Origin: Molossus alvarezi | Taxonomy: Eukaryota; Chordata; Mammalia; Chiroptera; Molossidae | Reading direction: 5' to 3' | Assembly (NCBI GenBank): GCA_037176705.1 | Contig: CM073898.1 | Location: 26,334,488 to 26,398,487, forward strand | Length of the DNA: 64,000 nucleotides | In this document: positions 43,859 through 54,262 of the stretch, one piece after another | How positions within the stretch are numbered: the stretch's first letter is position 1 | Layout: each line of letters starts with the position of its first letter | The notes under the pieces: generated by a model | Seen by the model: only the letters and a program-made list of their open reading frames with translations | What the model was told of the DNA's origin: nothing | The model's database searches: none | Program-made: the position numbers and the translations under genes

Positions 43859-43988
43859 TACTGGATGGGAAAAAAGTAGGTTTACAGTTGTTCATATGGA
43901 AAACAATACAATAATTAATAAATAATAATTGAAGAATAAACTGTTTCACGTACTCACAATTGTAAACCTACTTTTGCCCTACCCTATA
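43859..43988. mobile_element. 126-bp mariner-like MITE flanked by TA
   Basis: Body 43861-43986. The inverted arms share AAAAGTAGGTTTACA (left: plus strand from 43871; right: minus strand from about 43975), and the internal parts GTTGTTCATATGGAAAACA and 'cacgtactcacaattg' continue the element. TA dinucleotides abut both ends, the Tc1/mariner target signature. No transposase is present. Confidence 0.8.
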
Positions 43989-45365
43989 TAGTATGTTTCA
44001 AAGGCTATAAGAAACACCTTTAATCAGTACCCTCAAATATCCTTCTTTTGGGTTAGCCTAGTGTTAAAGTCCCATATCAATTACCAAGTTAGGTGACTAC
44101 AGTGTGTGCCTAAGATGTGACCATCTTCCAGGGGGGTCTCGGATTTGGGACAAGGTGAGTAAGGTATATAAGGCATTGTGCATGCTCCCTGCTCTAACAG
44201 GGAAGATGTGTGAATGCCATGATGTATTCTGGCTGATGTCCTGTGCAGTGTTTTTGTCAAGTCTAGATATGTTGCTTCAGGGTGACATATCTGACACAGG
44301 TGTTTCAGGCTGCCATGTGACGTTGTGGGTTTGCATATCATGTGACCCAACATGGCACCTGTGTTAGAGGGCTGGGTGGACCATGCTCCCTCCTCTCGCA
44401 GCACCACATGGGAAGGGTAGCCCACCCACTCTTTGGGAGGGTGGTAGGATGACCAGATCACAGAGGGCTAGAGACCTATTCAGCTCCTATTTTATTTTCA
44501 TTTCTTATAGCAAGGAGAGTGCTTTTCAAATTGGGAAAGTGAGAACAAACAGATATTCTAACAGATGAGGAGATAGATAATGTCTAGTTTTGAAAACTGG
44601 GTTCAAGTTTACAGACCTAGGTGAAGAGGAGTTTATCAGTACAGAGAATATGTCAGTGCTCTTTGTTCAGTCACGGAGAACGGGATCTCTCTGTAATGGT
44701 TAAAACATGGAGCCGTAGATTTGGGTAAATGTGTGAGTGGGGAGCAGATGGGGAGCAAGATGGTGGCTACTTCACTGGCCGACATGAGGAGTCTTTGTTC
44801 TGGAGTAGGACTGTCCTAGTGTATTTTCACTCCTGGGTTCAACCTTTCCTCCTCCTCTGTGGTAGAGGTCTAAATTTTCTCTGGTTCGCTGGTTCTTTTT
44901 CAGTCTCCTAATGTTCCTAACAAGAGCACTCTTTCCCCCAAGTATAAGTGTTTATTTCAAAAAGGAGTTTCCTGTGTTTTAACCTGAGAGTAAGTGTACG
45001 GCGCTGCTGTGGCCTGGTGGGGTTCCTTCTTGCAAGGACACTCTTGGACTTCAGGTTTGTTAAAGCTGAGTTTGAACTTTCCCCGGCTCTGCTGGGAAGA
45101 ACTGAAGTTCCCTCTGTAGTGGCGGAGTTGTAATTTGTCCTTCCTCATGTCTCCCTGCCATTCTGATTCCAAGTGCTTTCTGTCTTCAAGGGTTCTCCTG
45201 ATTTCCCATCTACTGATGGCCGGCTTCCTTGTTTTTAGTGCTGGTATGGGCTATTCTTTTACAATTATGGTTTTTGTCCTTTCAAAAGATCTGGGCGAGG
45301 AAGAAGAATGTTACAGGATAATTTTCAAAGGGATAAAGTTGTGATTTCATATAAATTGAAAACAT
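43989..45365. other. Unassigned non-coding DNA with one 126-codon frame
   Basis: A minus-strand open frame at 44081-44461 is uninterrupted for 126 codons, but matches no family I know. A TATA-like GTATATAAGG occurs at 44163-44172. The GC-richer block 44080-44470 might be an unrecognised old LTR. Confidence 0.4.
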
Positions 45366-45378
45366 GCTACAGATTTTT

Positions 45379-45640
45379 TTTTTTCTTTTTTCTTTTTTTT
45401 AATTTATTTTTTTGTTACAGATATTTTACCTTTTTACCCCATTGGCACACCCCCCCCCCCCCATCCATCCTGTCCCCGGCTTAGTTGTCCATGTCCATTG
45501 GTCATGCATACATGCATATAAGTTCTGTGGTTTATCTCTTCCCACCCCCCCCACCCCCCATCCGCTCTTCTGAGGGATGTCAGTCTGTGCCCTACTACCA
45601 TGTGTCTGGGTCTACTGTATTCCTCAGACTGTTATGTTCA
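45379..45640 (-). repeat. L1-B 3' UTR and A tail
   Basis: The plus strand shows a T-rich tail complement (to about 45415) followed by C-rich runs (C14 at 45449-45462), which are G-rich in the L1 RNA. A G-rich 3' UTR tract is a known feature of mammalian L1. Confidence 0.85.
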
Positions 45641-48600
45641 TTATATTCCGTATATAAGTGAGATCATGTGGTATTTGTCTTTTTCTGCTTGGCTTCTTTC
45701 ACTTAGGATAATACTTTCCAGGTCCCTCCATGTCGTCTCAAAGGATAAGAGATCTTTCTTTCTTATAGCTGCATAGTACTCCATTGTGTATATGTACCAC
45801 TGCTTTTTTATCCATTCGTCTACTGGTGGACACTTGGGCTGTTTCCAGATCTTAGCTATTGTAAATAGTGCTGCTATGAACATGGGGGTACATATATTCT
45901 TCCTGATTGGTGTTTCAGGCTTCTTAGGGTATATTCCCAGCAGTGGGATCACTGGGTCAAATGGAAGTTCAATTTTTAATTTTTTGAGGGAGCACCATAT
46001 TGTTTTCCATAGTGGCTGCACCAGTCTGCATTCCCACCAGCAGTGTTAGAGTCCCCTTTTCTCCACACCCTCGCCAACACTTGTTGTTTGATGATTTGTT
46101 GATGGCGGCCATTCTGACAGGTGTGAGGTGATACCTCATTGTTGTTTTAATTTGCATCTCTCTGATGATTAGTGATGTTGAGCATTTCTTCATATGTCTC
46201 TTGGCCATTTGTATGTCCTGTTTGGAGAGGTGTCTATTCAGCTCCTCTGCCCATTTTTTAATTGGGTTCTTTGTCTTCCTTTTGTGGAGTTGTATGAGCA
46301 CTCTATATATATTGGAAATTAACCCCTTATCTGATACATCATTGGCAATGATTTTCTCCCATACAGTGGGTTGCCTTTCCATTTTGATGATTGTTTCTTT
46401 TGCTGTACAGAAGCTTTTTAGTTTGATGTAGTCCCATGTGTTCATTTTCTCCTTTATTTCTGTTGCCTTAGGTGATGTATCAGTGAAAATTCTGCTCCGT
46501 ATGATGTCCGAAATTTTGTTGCCTACATTTTCTTCTAGAATTTTTATGGATTCATGGGTCACATTTAAGTCTTTTATCCATTTTGAGTTTATTTTTGTGT
46601 ATGGTGTAAGTTGATGGTCTAGTTTCATTTTTTTGCATGTAGCTGTCCAATTTTCCCAACACCATTTATTAAAGAGGCTGTCTTTACTCCACTGTATGCT
46701 CTTGCCACCTTTGTCAAATATTAATTGAGCGTATTGCCTTGGGTCCATTTCTGGGTTTTCAGTTCTGTTCCACTGGTCTATATGCCTGTTCTTGTGCCAG
46801 TACCAGGCTGTTTTGGTTACAGTCGCTTTGTAGTATAACCTGATATCTGGTATTGTGATCCCACCTACTTTGTTCTTCTTTTTCAAGATTGCTGTGGCTA
46901 TTCGGGGTCTTTTTTGGTTCCATATGAACTTTTGAAGTATTTGTTCTAGTTCTATGAAATATGTCGTTGGTATTTTGATGGGGATTGCATTGAATCTATA
47001 GATTGCTTTGGGTAGTATGGACATTTTAATTATGTTAATTCTTCCAATCCATGAACAGGGTATGTGCTTCCACTTTTTTATATCTTCCTCTATTTCTTTT
47101 TTCAATGACCTGTAGTTTTCTGCAAATAGGTCCTTTACTTCTTTGGTTAAGTTTATTCCTAGGTATCGTAATTTTTTTGGCGCAATGGTAAATGGGATTG
47201 TTTTTTCAGTTTCTCTTTCTGTGAGTTCATCATTGATGTACAAGAATGCCGTTGATTTTTTGACGTTAATTTTGTATCCTGCTACTTTGCCAAATTCATT
47301 TATTAAGTCTAATAGATTTTTGATGGAGTCTTTAGGGTTTTCTATGTACAATATCATGTCATCTGCAAATAATGACAGTTTCACTTCCTCCTTTCCAATT
47401 TGGATCCCTTTTATTTTTTCTTCATGTCTGATTGCTGTGGCTAAGACTTCCAGTACAATGTTAAACAAGACATCCCTGTCTTGTTCCTGTTCTTAATGGA
47501 AATGTTTTTAGTTTCTGTCCATTGAGTATGATGTTGGCTGTAGGTCTTTCATATATGGCCTTTATTATGTCGAGATATGATCCCTCTATACCTACATTGC
47601 TGAGCGTTTTTATCAGAAATGGATGCTGGATTTTGTCGAATGCTTTTTCAGCATCGATTGATATGATCATGTGGTTTTTATTCTTCATTTTGTTTATGTG
47701 GTGTATCACGTTTATTGATTTGCGAATATTGTACCAGCCTTGCATCCCTGGAATGAATCCCACTTGGTCATGGTGAATAATTTTTTTGATGTATTTCTGG
47801 ATCCGATTTGCTAATATTTTGTTCAGGATTTTGGCGTCTATGTTCATCAGGGATATTGGCCTGTAGTTTTCTTTCTTTGTAGTGTCTTTTTCTGGTTTTG
47901 GAATTAGAATTATGCTGGCCTCATAGAACGTGTTTGGAAGTCTTCCTTCTTCTTGAATTTTTTGAAATAGTTTGAGGAGAATGGGTGTTAGTTCTTTTTT
48001 GAATGTTCGGTAAAACTCCCCTGTGAAACCATCTGGGCCTGGGCTTTTGTTTGCTGGGAGAGTCTTGATTACCTCTTCAATTTCCTTAGTTGTTATTGGT
48101 CTGTTCAAGTTTTCTATCTCTTCCGGGAATAGTTTTGGGAGACTGTGTGTTTCTAGAAATTTGTCCATTTCGCTTAGATTGTCGAATTTGTTGCCATATA
48201 GTTGTTCGTAGTAGTTGTTAACGATCTTTTGTATTTCCGTGGTGTTGGTTGTTACTTCTCCTCTTTCATTTCTGATTTTGTGTATTTGGGTTCTCTCTCT
48301 TTGTTTCTTGGTGAGTCTAGCTAAGGGTCCATCAATCTTGTTTATCTTTTCGAAAAACCAGCTCTTTGTTTCATTGATCCTTTGAATTGTTTTTTTGGTC
48401 TCTATGTCATTTATTTCTGCTCTGATCTTTACTATTTCCTTCCTTCTACTTGCTCTGGGGTTTTCTTTTTGTTTGCTTTCTAATTCTTTAAGTTGTGAGG
48501 TTAGACAGTCAATTAGAAATTTTCCTTGTTTTTTGAGGTAGGCCTGTAGTGCTATGAACTTCCCTCTCAGAACTGCTTTCGCTGCATCCCATAGATTTTG

Positions 48601-49450
48601 TGTTGTTGTGTGTTCGTTTTCATTGGTTTCCAGGAAGTTTTTAATTTCTTCCTTGATCTCCTCGGTGACCCATTCATTGTTTAATAACATGCTATTTAGC
48701 CTCCATGTGTTGAAATGTCTTTGCATGTTCTTGTTTCAATTGATTTCTAGTTTCATACCATTGTGATCTGAGAAGATGCTTGATATGATTTCAATCTTCT
48801 TGAACTTGTAGAGATTTAGTTTGTGTCCTATCATGTGGTCTATCTTTGAGAATGTCCCATGTGCACTTGAGAAGAATGTGTATTCTGTAGTTTTGGGCTG
48901 TAATTCTCTGTAGATATCTATTAAATCCATTTGGTCTAGTGCTTCATTTAGAGTCTCTGTTTCCTTGCTAATTTTTTGCCTAGAGGATCTATCCAGTGCT
49001 GTCAACAGGGTGTTGAAGTCCCCTGCTATGATTGTGTTGTTGTCGATTTCTCCTTAGAAGTCCTCCAGAAGATTTTTAATATATTTTGGTGCTCCTATAT
49101 TGGTTGCATATATGTTTATCAAGGTTATATCTTCCTGTTGGATAGATCCTTTCAATATTATGTAGTGGCCGTCTTTGTCTCTAGTTATGGTCTTCATTTT
49201 GAAATCTATTTTATCAGATATGAGAATTGCTACCCCAGCTTTTTTTTTGCTTTCCATTTGCTTGGAAAATTTTTTTCCATCCCTTCACTTTCAACCTATG
49301 TGAGTCTTTTGTTGAGAGGTGGGTCTCTTGTAAACAACATATAGATGAGTCATGCTTTCTTATTCAATCAGCTACTCTGTGTCTCTTTATGGGAGCATTC
49401 AATCCATTTACGTTTAAGGTGATTATTGATATGTACTTATTTATTGCCAT
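45641..49450 (-). pseudogene. L1-B ORF2 (endonuclease / reverse transcriptase), broken
   Basis: ORF2p nicks target DNA and reverse-transcribes L1 RNA. From the ATG at 49450 the endonuclease shows TLNVNGLNAP and CCLQETH, later SKIDHM and SDHNGMKLEIN. The long open segment 47461-48726 holds the Z/RT region ([44 protein letters not shown]). The segment 45969-47468 has the catalytic FADDM. The end carries the Cys-rich [10 protein letters not shown] and PIRKNICTP. Breaks: TGA at codon 29 (49366-49364), a frame change at the A9 run 49248-49240, TAA at 49056-49054, TGA at 48738-48736, and frameshifts near 47465 and 46020-46040, the last inside the zinc knuckle. About 1,270 codons in total, as in the family. 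Confidence 0.93.
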
Positions 49451-49538
49451 TTTTGTTTAGTGTGGTTCTATTTTTCTTCCCATTTCTACTGCTAATTACA
49501 GCAGTCCTTTTAACATTTCTTGCAGTGCTGGTTTGGTG

Positions 49539-50387
49539 CTAATGTATTCCCTTAGCTTTTTTTTTGTCTGGAAAGCTCTTTATTTGATCTTCTATTTTGA
49601 ATGATAGCCTTGCTGGGTAGAGTAGTCTTGGATTCAGATTCTTGTTTTTCATGACTTTGATTACTTCATGCCATTCTCTTCTGGCCTGTAGTGTTTCTTG
49701 TGAGAAGTCAGCTGAGAGCCTTATGGGGTTCCCTTTGTAGGCAACCTGTTGCTTATCTCTTGCTGCTTTTAGGATTCTCTCTTTGTCTTTAATTTGTGGC
49801 ATTTTAATTAGTATGTGTCTTGTGGGCCTGTTTGGGTTCTTCTTACTTGGGACTCTCTGTGCTTCTTGAACTTGAATGCCTTCTTCCTTCACCAAATTAG
49901 GGAAGTTTTCTCTCACTATTTTTTTGAATATATTCTCTATCCCTTGCTCATTTTCTTCTTCTTCGGGGACTCCTATGATGCGAATATTATTACATTTCCA
50001 GTTGTCCCATAGTTCTCTTAAGCTGTCTTCCTGTTTTTTAATCGTTTTTTCCTTTTGTTTTTCTGATTGGTTGATTTTTTCTACCCTGTCTTCTAATTCA
50101 CTGATCCGGTCCTCAGCTTCCCCTACTCTGCTTTTTAAACCTTCCAATGTGTTTTTCATTTCGGATATGTCATTTTTTATCTCTTCTTGTTGGTTTTTAA
50201 TTTCCATTTGGCTTATTTTCAGTGTCTCTATGTCCTTACTCATGCTGTTCAGCTTCCTCAAGATCATGGCTCTGAATTCTAGCTCTGTTAACATGCCTAA
50301 TTGCTCCACATTGATGTCATCTTCGGTGGAGGTGTCTTGCTCTTTCATTTGGCTTCTGTTTCTGTGTTTCACCATTTTGGCTATCAC
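49539..50387 (-). pseudogene. L1-B ORF1 (RNA-binding chaperone), C-terminal frameshift
   Basis: ORF1p is the trimeric nucleic-acid chaperone that coats L1 RNA. The frame is open for 282 codons. A polar N-terminus is followed by a heptad-rich coiled coil (about residues 40-125, SRVGEAEDRISELEDRV), an RRM (NIRIIGVPEEEENEQGI, about 133-215), and the C-terminal domain (GNPIRLSADFSQETLQARREW, LLYPARLSFKIEDQIKSFPD). It ends abruptly in KKKAKGIH. The run at 49557-49565 is A9 on the sense strand, where the family expects A8, and this shifts the frame before the usual C-terminal tail. Two ATG codons lie close together at the start (codons 1 and 5); the second matches the family's VKHRNRSQMKE opening. 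Confidence 0.93.
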
Positions 50388-51184
50388 TGTGGGCTTTGGA
50401 GCCTGTCAAGTTCTCCCTGTGGGTGTTGGTGTTCTGCTGTTTGTGGCTCCGTCTCCTGTGTTTAGATGAGCGAGGGAGGACCCACGTTGAACACCACTGT
50501 CAAGTCTTACTTTCCTGGTTAAAGTTGCCAGCCCAGGAAATGTACTGTTATCCTCTAGCTTTTTGCCTGGAGGCTAGCAGTCTAGGTTAATTGATGAGTT
50601 TTGGGTTGTCAGTTGATTGAAAGTCTCCCTCTGGTGCTCAGCCAAGGGGCTTTCACTAGGGTGGGGCAGATGCTGGCTGTTAGTGAGCCTCAATTAACAC
50701 TTCAATGGCCCACAGGGTGGGGTTGGATCTCCGAGGGAGGGGCTGCTGCCTCTCCTCAGAGCCCTGGGAAGGAGCAATGTGGCCACAGTCCTGCGTGGCT
50801 GCACTCAGCCAAAGCTCTGAGCGCCCTCCAAACCCCGAGTGTCACGACACAGCTCCAGTCCAGTCTGCCCTCCCTCTGCCGGAGCCCAAGGTGAGTGGCT
50901 GTGGCTGTTTCAGCCTCTGTCCCGGCTGCGCTGTGGAGCCGCCTGGGAGTGTAACCCGAGGGCGCCGCTCCCAGCTGAGGCCGCTGCCGAGCTGCCGACC
51001 GTGGGCTCCCAGCCCAGTCTCGCGCCTTCGCAAGCCTACCGGGATGGAGTCAGTGTCCCTCGTTGTATGGTCCTCGCAAGCTGCTTTTCTGTTGGTTTTT
51101 CCCGTCAATTTGTCTGTGTTATAGTTGTAATTCCAGTTTGGTTCTATGTAGCTCCGTTCACTCCGCCGCCATTTTTCGGTCCCC
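50388..51184 (-). promoter_or_regulatory. L1-B 5' UTR with YY1-type site
   Basis: An 0.8-kb CpG-rich leader upstream of ORF1. AAAATGGCGGC (51175-51165) lies about 10 nt from the 5' end, where YY1 directs correct initiation in other mammalian L1s. Open frames on both strands here are by-products of GC content. Confidence 0.85.
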
Positions 51185-51197
51185 GCTACAGATTTTT

Positions 51198-51735
51198 ATT
51201 TAGCTTATTAACTAATGATAGAACCAGTATATATTAAAACTCATTCAAAAGAGCATTCAAAGAACAGACACATATGTAGGTAATGGGAATGTGGAAATGA
51301 ATTTGCTAATAGATACGAAACTGGTCAAAATCCATGGGAAAATGAAATATTTTTGTTGGAAGTATCTTTTCTGTAATGGGGATATCCATTGTATTTCCAT
51401 TGGACAAATTTCACTTGCATTTCTTTGGACACAAATCATTGCTCTGTGATTCATTCTTTTGATAACTTGTAGAGTTATAACTCAATGATAACAGGAGACA
51501 GAGATAAGTGGAAGGATGCACAAGACAGGACACTTAGTAATCTTTATTTCAAGGTTTTCCCCCCTGATGTATCCATTAGTTGTCACTTCTCCTTTTTTCC
51601 ATTCCCATCATGCTTCACAAGCTCCTCCTATGAACCAAAGTGACTCTTTTCAAGGTTAACAATGATCTTCACATTTCCATATTCAGTAGATGCTCCAAAG
51701 GACACCTATGTCAAATCTTGATCAGCATTTATAGT
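51198..51735. other. Unassigned AT-rich DNA
   Basis: No gene or repeat recognised. Confidence 0.4.
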
Positions 51736-52290
51736 ACTTGATAACTTTCCACCTCTTGAGACACTATCTCCCTTCACTGGCTGCTTCTTTTCAGTTCCCT
51801 TCCTGGATCCTCCTCAACTTTCAACCTCCAAGCCATAGATGGGTTTTGAGCTTCTTATCTCCATGTATTCTTGCTGCCTAGGTGACCTCATCTGATTCTA
51901 GGCCTTTAAGTAGCCTTAGTGAGCCAATGATTTCACAATTTTTATCTTTAGCCCTAGCATCTCTTCTAAGCTCCAATTTCTATCTTACTGCCTGCTCACA
52001 TCTCTGCAGAGATTTCTTAGTAAGTTCTAAACTGAACTCTTGGGCTTCCCTCCTCCTAACATGCTTTTCGTCCAATCTTTTCTATTTCAGGAAATGCCAG
52101 CTTTATCATTCCAGTTGTTCAGGCCACAAAACTTTGAGTCACCCTTGGTTCATTTTTTTCCTCTCCATCTTACTCTACTCCTTCAGCAAAATTTTTGGGC
52201 TCTATTTTTGAAATATCTTCAGAATCTGACAATTTTCACTACTTCTATCAGATCTTTATTTTGGGTATCCATGTCCCCAGATAAAATTTG
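51736..52290 (+). repeat. L2 (LINE-2) ORF2-derived fragment
   Basis: Sense L2 reverse-transcriptase-region landmarks: TTCCTGGATCCTCCTCAAC, GGTGACCTCATCTGATTC, AGTTGTTCAGGCCACAAAAC then 'tttgagtcacccttggttca', 'atatcttcagaatctgacaa'. It is about the same part of L2 that appears, reversed, at 41.5-42.3 kb. Not translatable. Confidence 0.65.
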
Positions 52291-54164
52291 GAGGCACAGT
52301 TATCATGGAAGAAAAAGAAAATGTGGATTGGGTCACAACCAGAGGGCTCGGATATAGTCTGCCTGTTTGACCATGAAGCATCTGTGCATGTTTTTCTTCC
52401 ATAGATAGAGTACCTCTCTAAGTCCTATCCAGCCTCAAAGTCGGGATCTCTCCGTGGTATAAACTCCTTCCCAGATGTGGCTCTTTCTTCATGCCCTAGT
52501 AATACATAAACTGAAACACAAGCTTTCCACCTCCAAATACCACAATATGAAATGGTGGAGTAGAACCAGGATAATTACAGTGGAAACTCCTCTTTGGAAA
52601 GGGGGGGATGGGTAGCATGTCAAAGACTCTGGTCCATAGCAATTGTCATCTCTTGCTGGGCAGGAGTAGTGGTGATTCCTCTCCACAGTGGTAGTGAAGC
52701 CGCCTAGATGAACTCTTCTGAAACCCTGGTTCTGCCTTCTGGGAAGAACTCCCTTTATCATTTATCCCCTGTGGCCCCTGGCTCTGTCCTTGACTAGCAT
52801 TTTCCAGGTCAAATCTGAGCTCTTTGGAGGGGAAGCATTTCTCGAGGCCTCCATAGTTTACAAAGATTGCTTCATGCTGATACAAGTTGTGGGGTTAAGG
52901 TGGCTCCAAGGAGTTAAACCAGTGAAAGCTTTCTCAGGCAAGGTTTACGTTTTCTATCACTATGAAATTCTCATGCTAACTTAGGAAACTTCCCAGCAGT
53001 CCCATGTACAACAGTCTTCAGCCAAGGTCATGTCTGGACATAATTATAAGGTTGAAGACACTAATGTTTTTACTTACTGGGCCGTGCCCTATGCTCTTCT
53101 CTTTCAATTTAATGTTGCCTGTCTTGGGGCTGTATGAAACAGTGGGCGTGGGTGGGAAGGCAACACTCCTGATTTGGTCTCTGACAGCGGGATGTCTGAC
53201 TGTTATGTGACCTTTATGTGCCAGGGCATCAGGGATCTCCTGCTAAGACTGTAGCTTTGAAGCTTGCTTATCATTGTTTCAGCTTAGGCTATAAAGACAG
53301 TTGGCTTTTCAGTCCTGTAAGGCTCCAAAGTTGTAGGCAGAAAGAACATCCATTGGAGGGCTTCTACCTTTCCATCTCAGCCTCAGACTAGTTATCTCAA
53401 GAATGCGTTTATCTCTTTCATAGTTAAGGAGCACCAAAATACAAAAAGTCAAAATGATTTTTTCCCTATCATTTCCTTGAATGCTTCAGCCTCAGTTAAC
53501 ATGTGGTCTCCTAAGGTGTAGTAGGAGACAATATAATCATCTATTTCGCCACCTCAAAACTTGCATACCTCTTCACCCTGTTATATCTGTGTTCTCTTCA
53601 TTTCCCCCCAAAAGCTTACACTAAGTCAATGCCATTTATTCTAGGTTTGGTTCCATGCAATCTTCAACTTCCAGGCATAACATTCTGTATCTGTTGGGTT
53701 AGATTCAGATAAGCATAATAGAAAAACCCAGGGTACCAGTGACTTAAGCAGAATAGAAACGTACTTCCCTCTGTGCGAAAGCCTGAGGACTGGCGGTCCA
53801 GAATGGCTGTGGTGAGTCTGGCTCACAGTCCTCAGGGAGCCACTGCTCACTGTACACTGTCCCTGGGGCGTGGACCTTGTCCTAACTGCACCTGCCTCAC
53901 CCACATCCCGAGGAGCGAGATAAAGGCAGGGACGAGGGAAAACGAGCAAAGAACACATACCAGCTGAAGTTCCTGGATGTCAATGACACTTAACTTGTAC
54001 TTTTTAGCCAGAATTTAATCATACAGTTGTGCCATCGCTGAGGGACACAGAGCAAGGAGAGCAGGACGGGTATTGAAAGGTGCCTCTATCATGGTGTCTT
54101 ATACAATCACCCAATTAGCTTATAATTTCTCTATGGCAACTCCTTTCTTGTTGCAATAGTAAGG
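52291..54164. other. Mostly unassigned; possible LTR-like repeat on the right
   Basis: About 53690-53990 ('aacccagggtaccagtgact', GGACTGGCGGTCCAGAATGG, CACAGTCCTCAGGGAGCC) vaguely resembles an old LTR family, at low confidence. The rest shows no gene or repeat. Confidence 0.35.
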
Positions 54165-54262
54165 TGACTTTTCCCCCCTTGCTTTATTGAAATGTGATTG
54201 ACAAATAAAAAATTGAACATACTGTATTTAAGATGTACAATGTGATTTTTTATATATTAGAC
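54165..54262 (-). repeat. Ancient L1 3' terminus
   Basis: 'gctttattgaaatgtgattg' then 'acaaataaaaaattgaacat' is the antisense end of an old L1 3' UTR. Confidence 0.6.

Larger units (their letters stand above)
45366..51197 (-). mobile_element. L1-B: full-length, relatively young LINE-1
   Basis: The 5,806-bp body (45379-51184) lies between perfect 13-bp TSDs GCTACAGATTTTT (45366-45378, 51185-51197). Minus-strand order: 5' end GGGGACCGAAAAATGGCGGC with a YY1-type site, CpG-rich 5' UTR (51184-50388), ORF1, short spacer, ORF2 (start 49450), 3' UTR with G-rich segments, and an impure A tail. It is complete at both ends, and much less decayed than L1-A. It is inactive because of nonsense codons and frameshifts. 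Confidence 0.95.

Noticed and set aside
49876..50469. 197-codon plus-strand frame
   Set aside because: It is the antisense shadow of L1-B ORF1, including its coiled coil, and not a separate gene.
50396..51237. Frames of 88-139 codons near 50.4-51.2 kb
   Set aside because: They overlap the L1-B 5' UTR on both strands and match no protein family.
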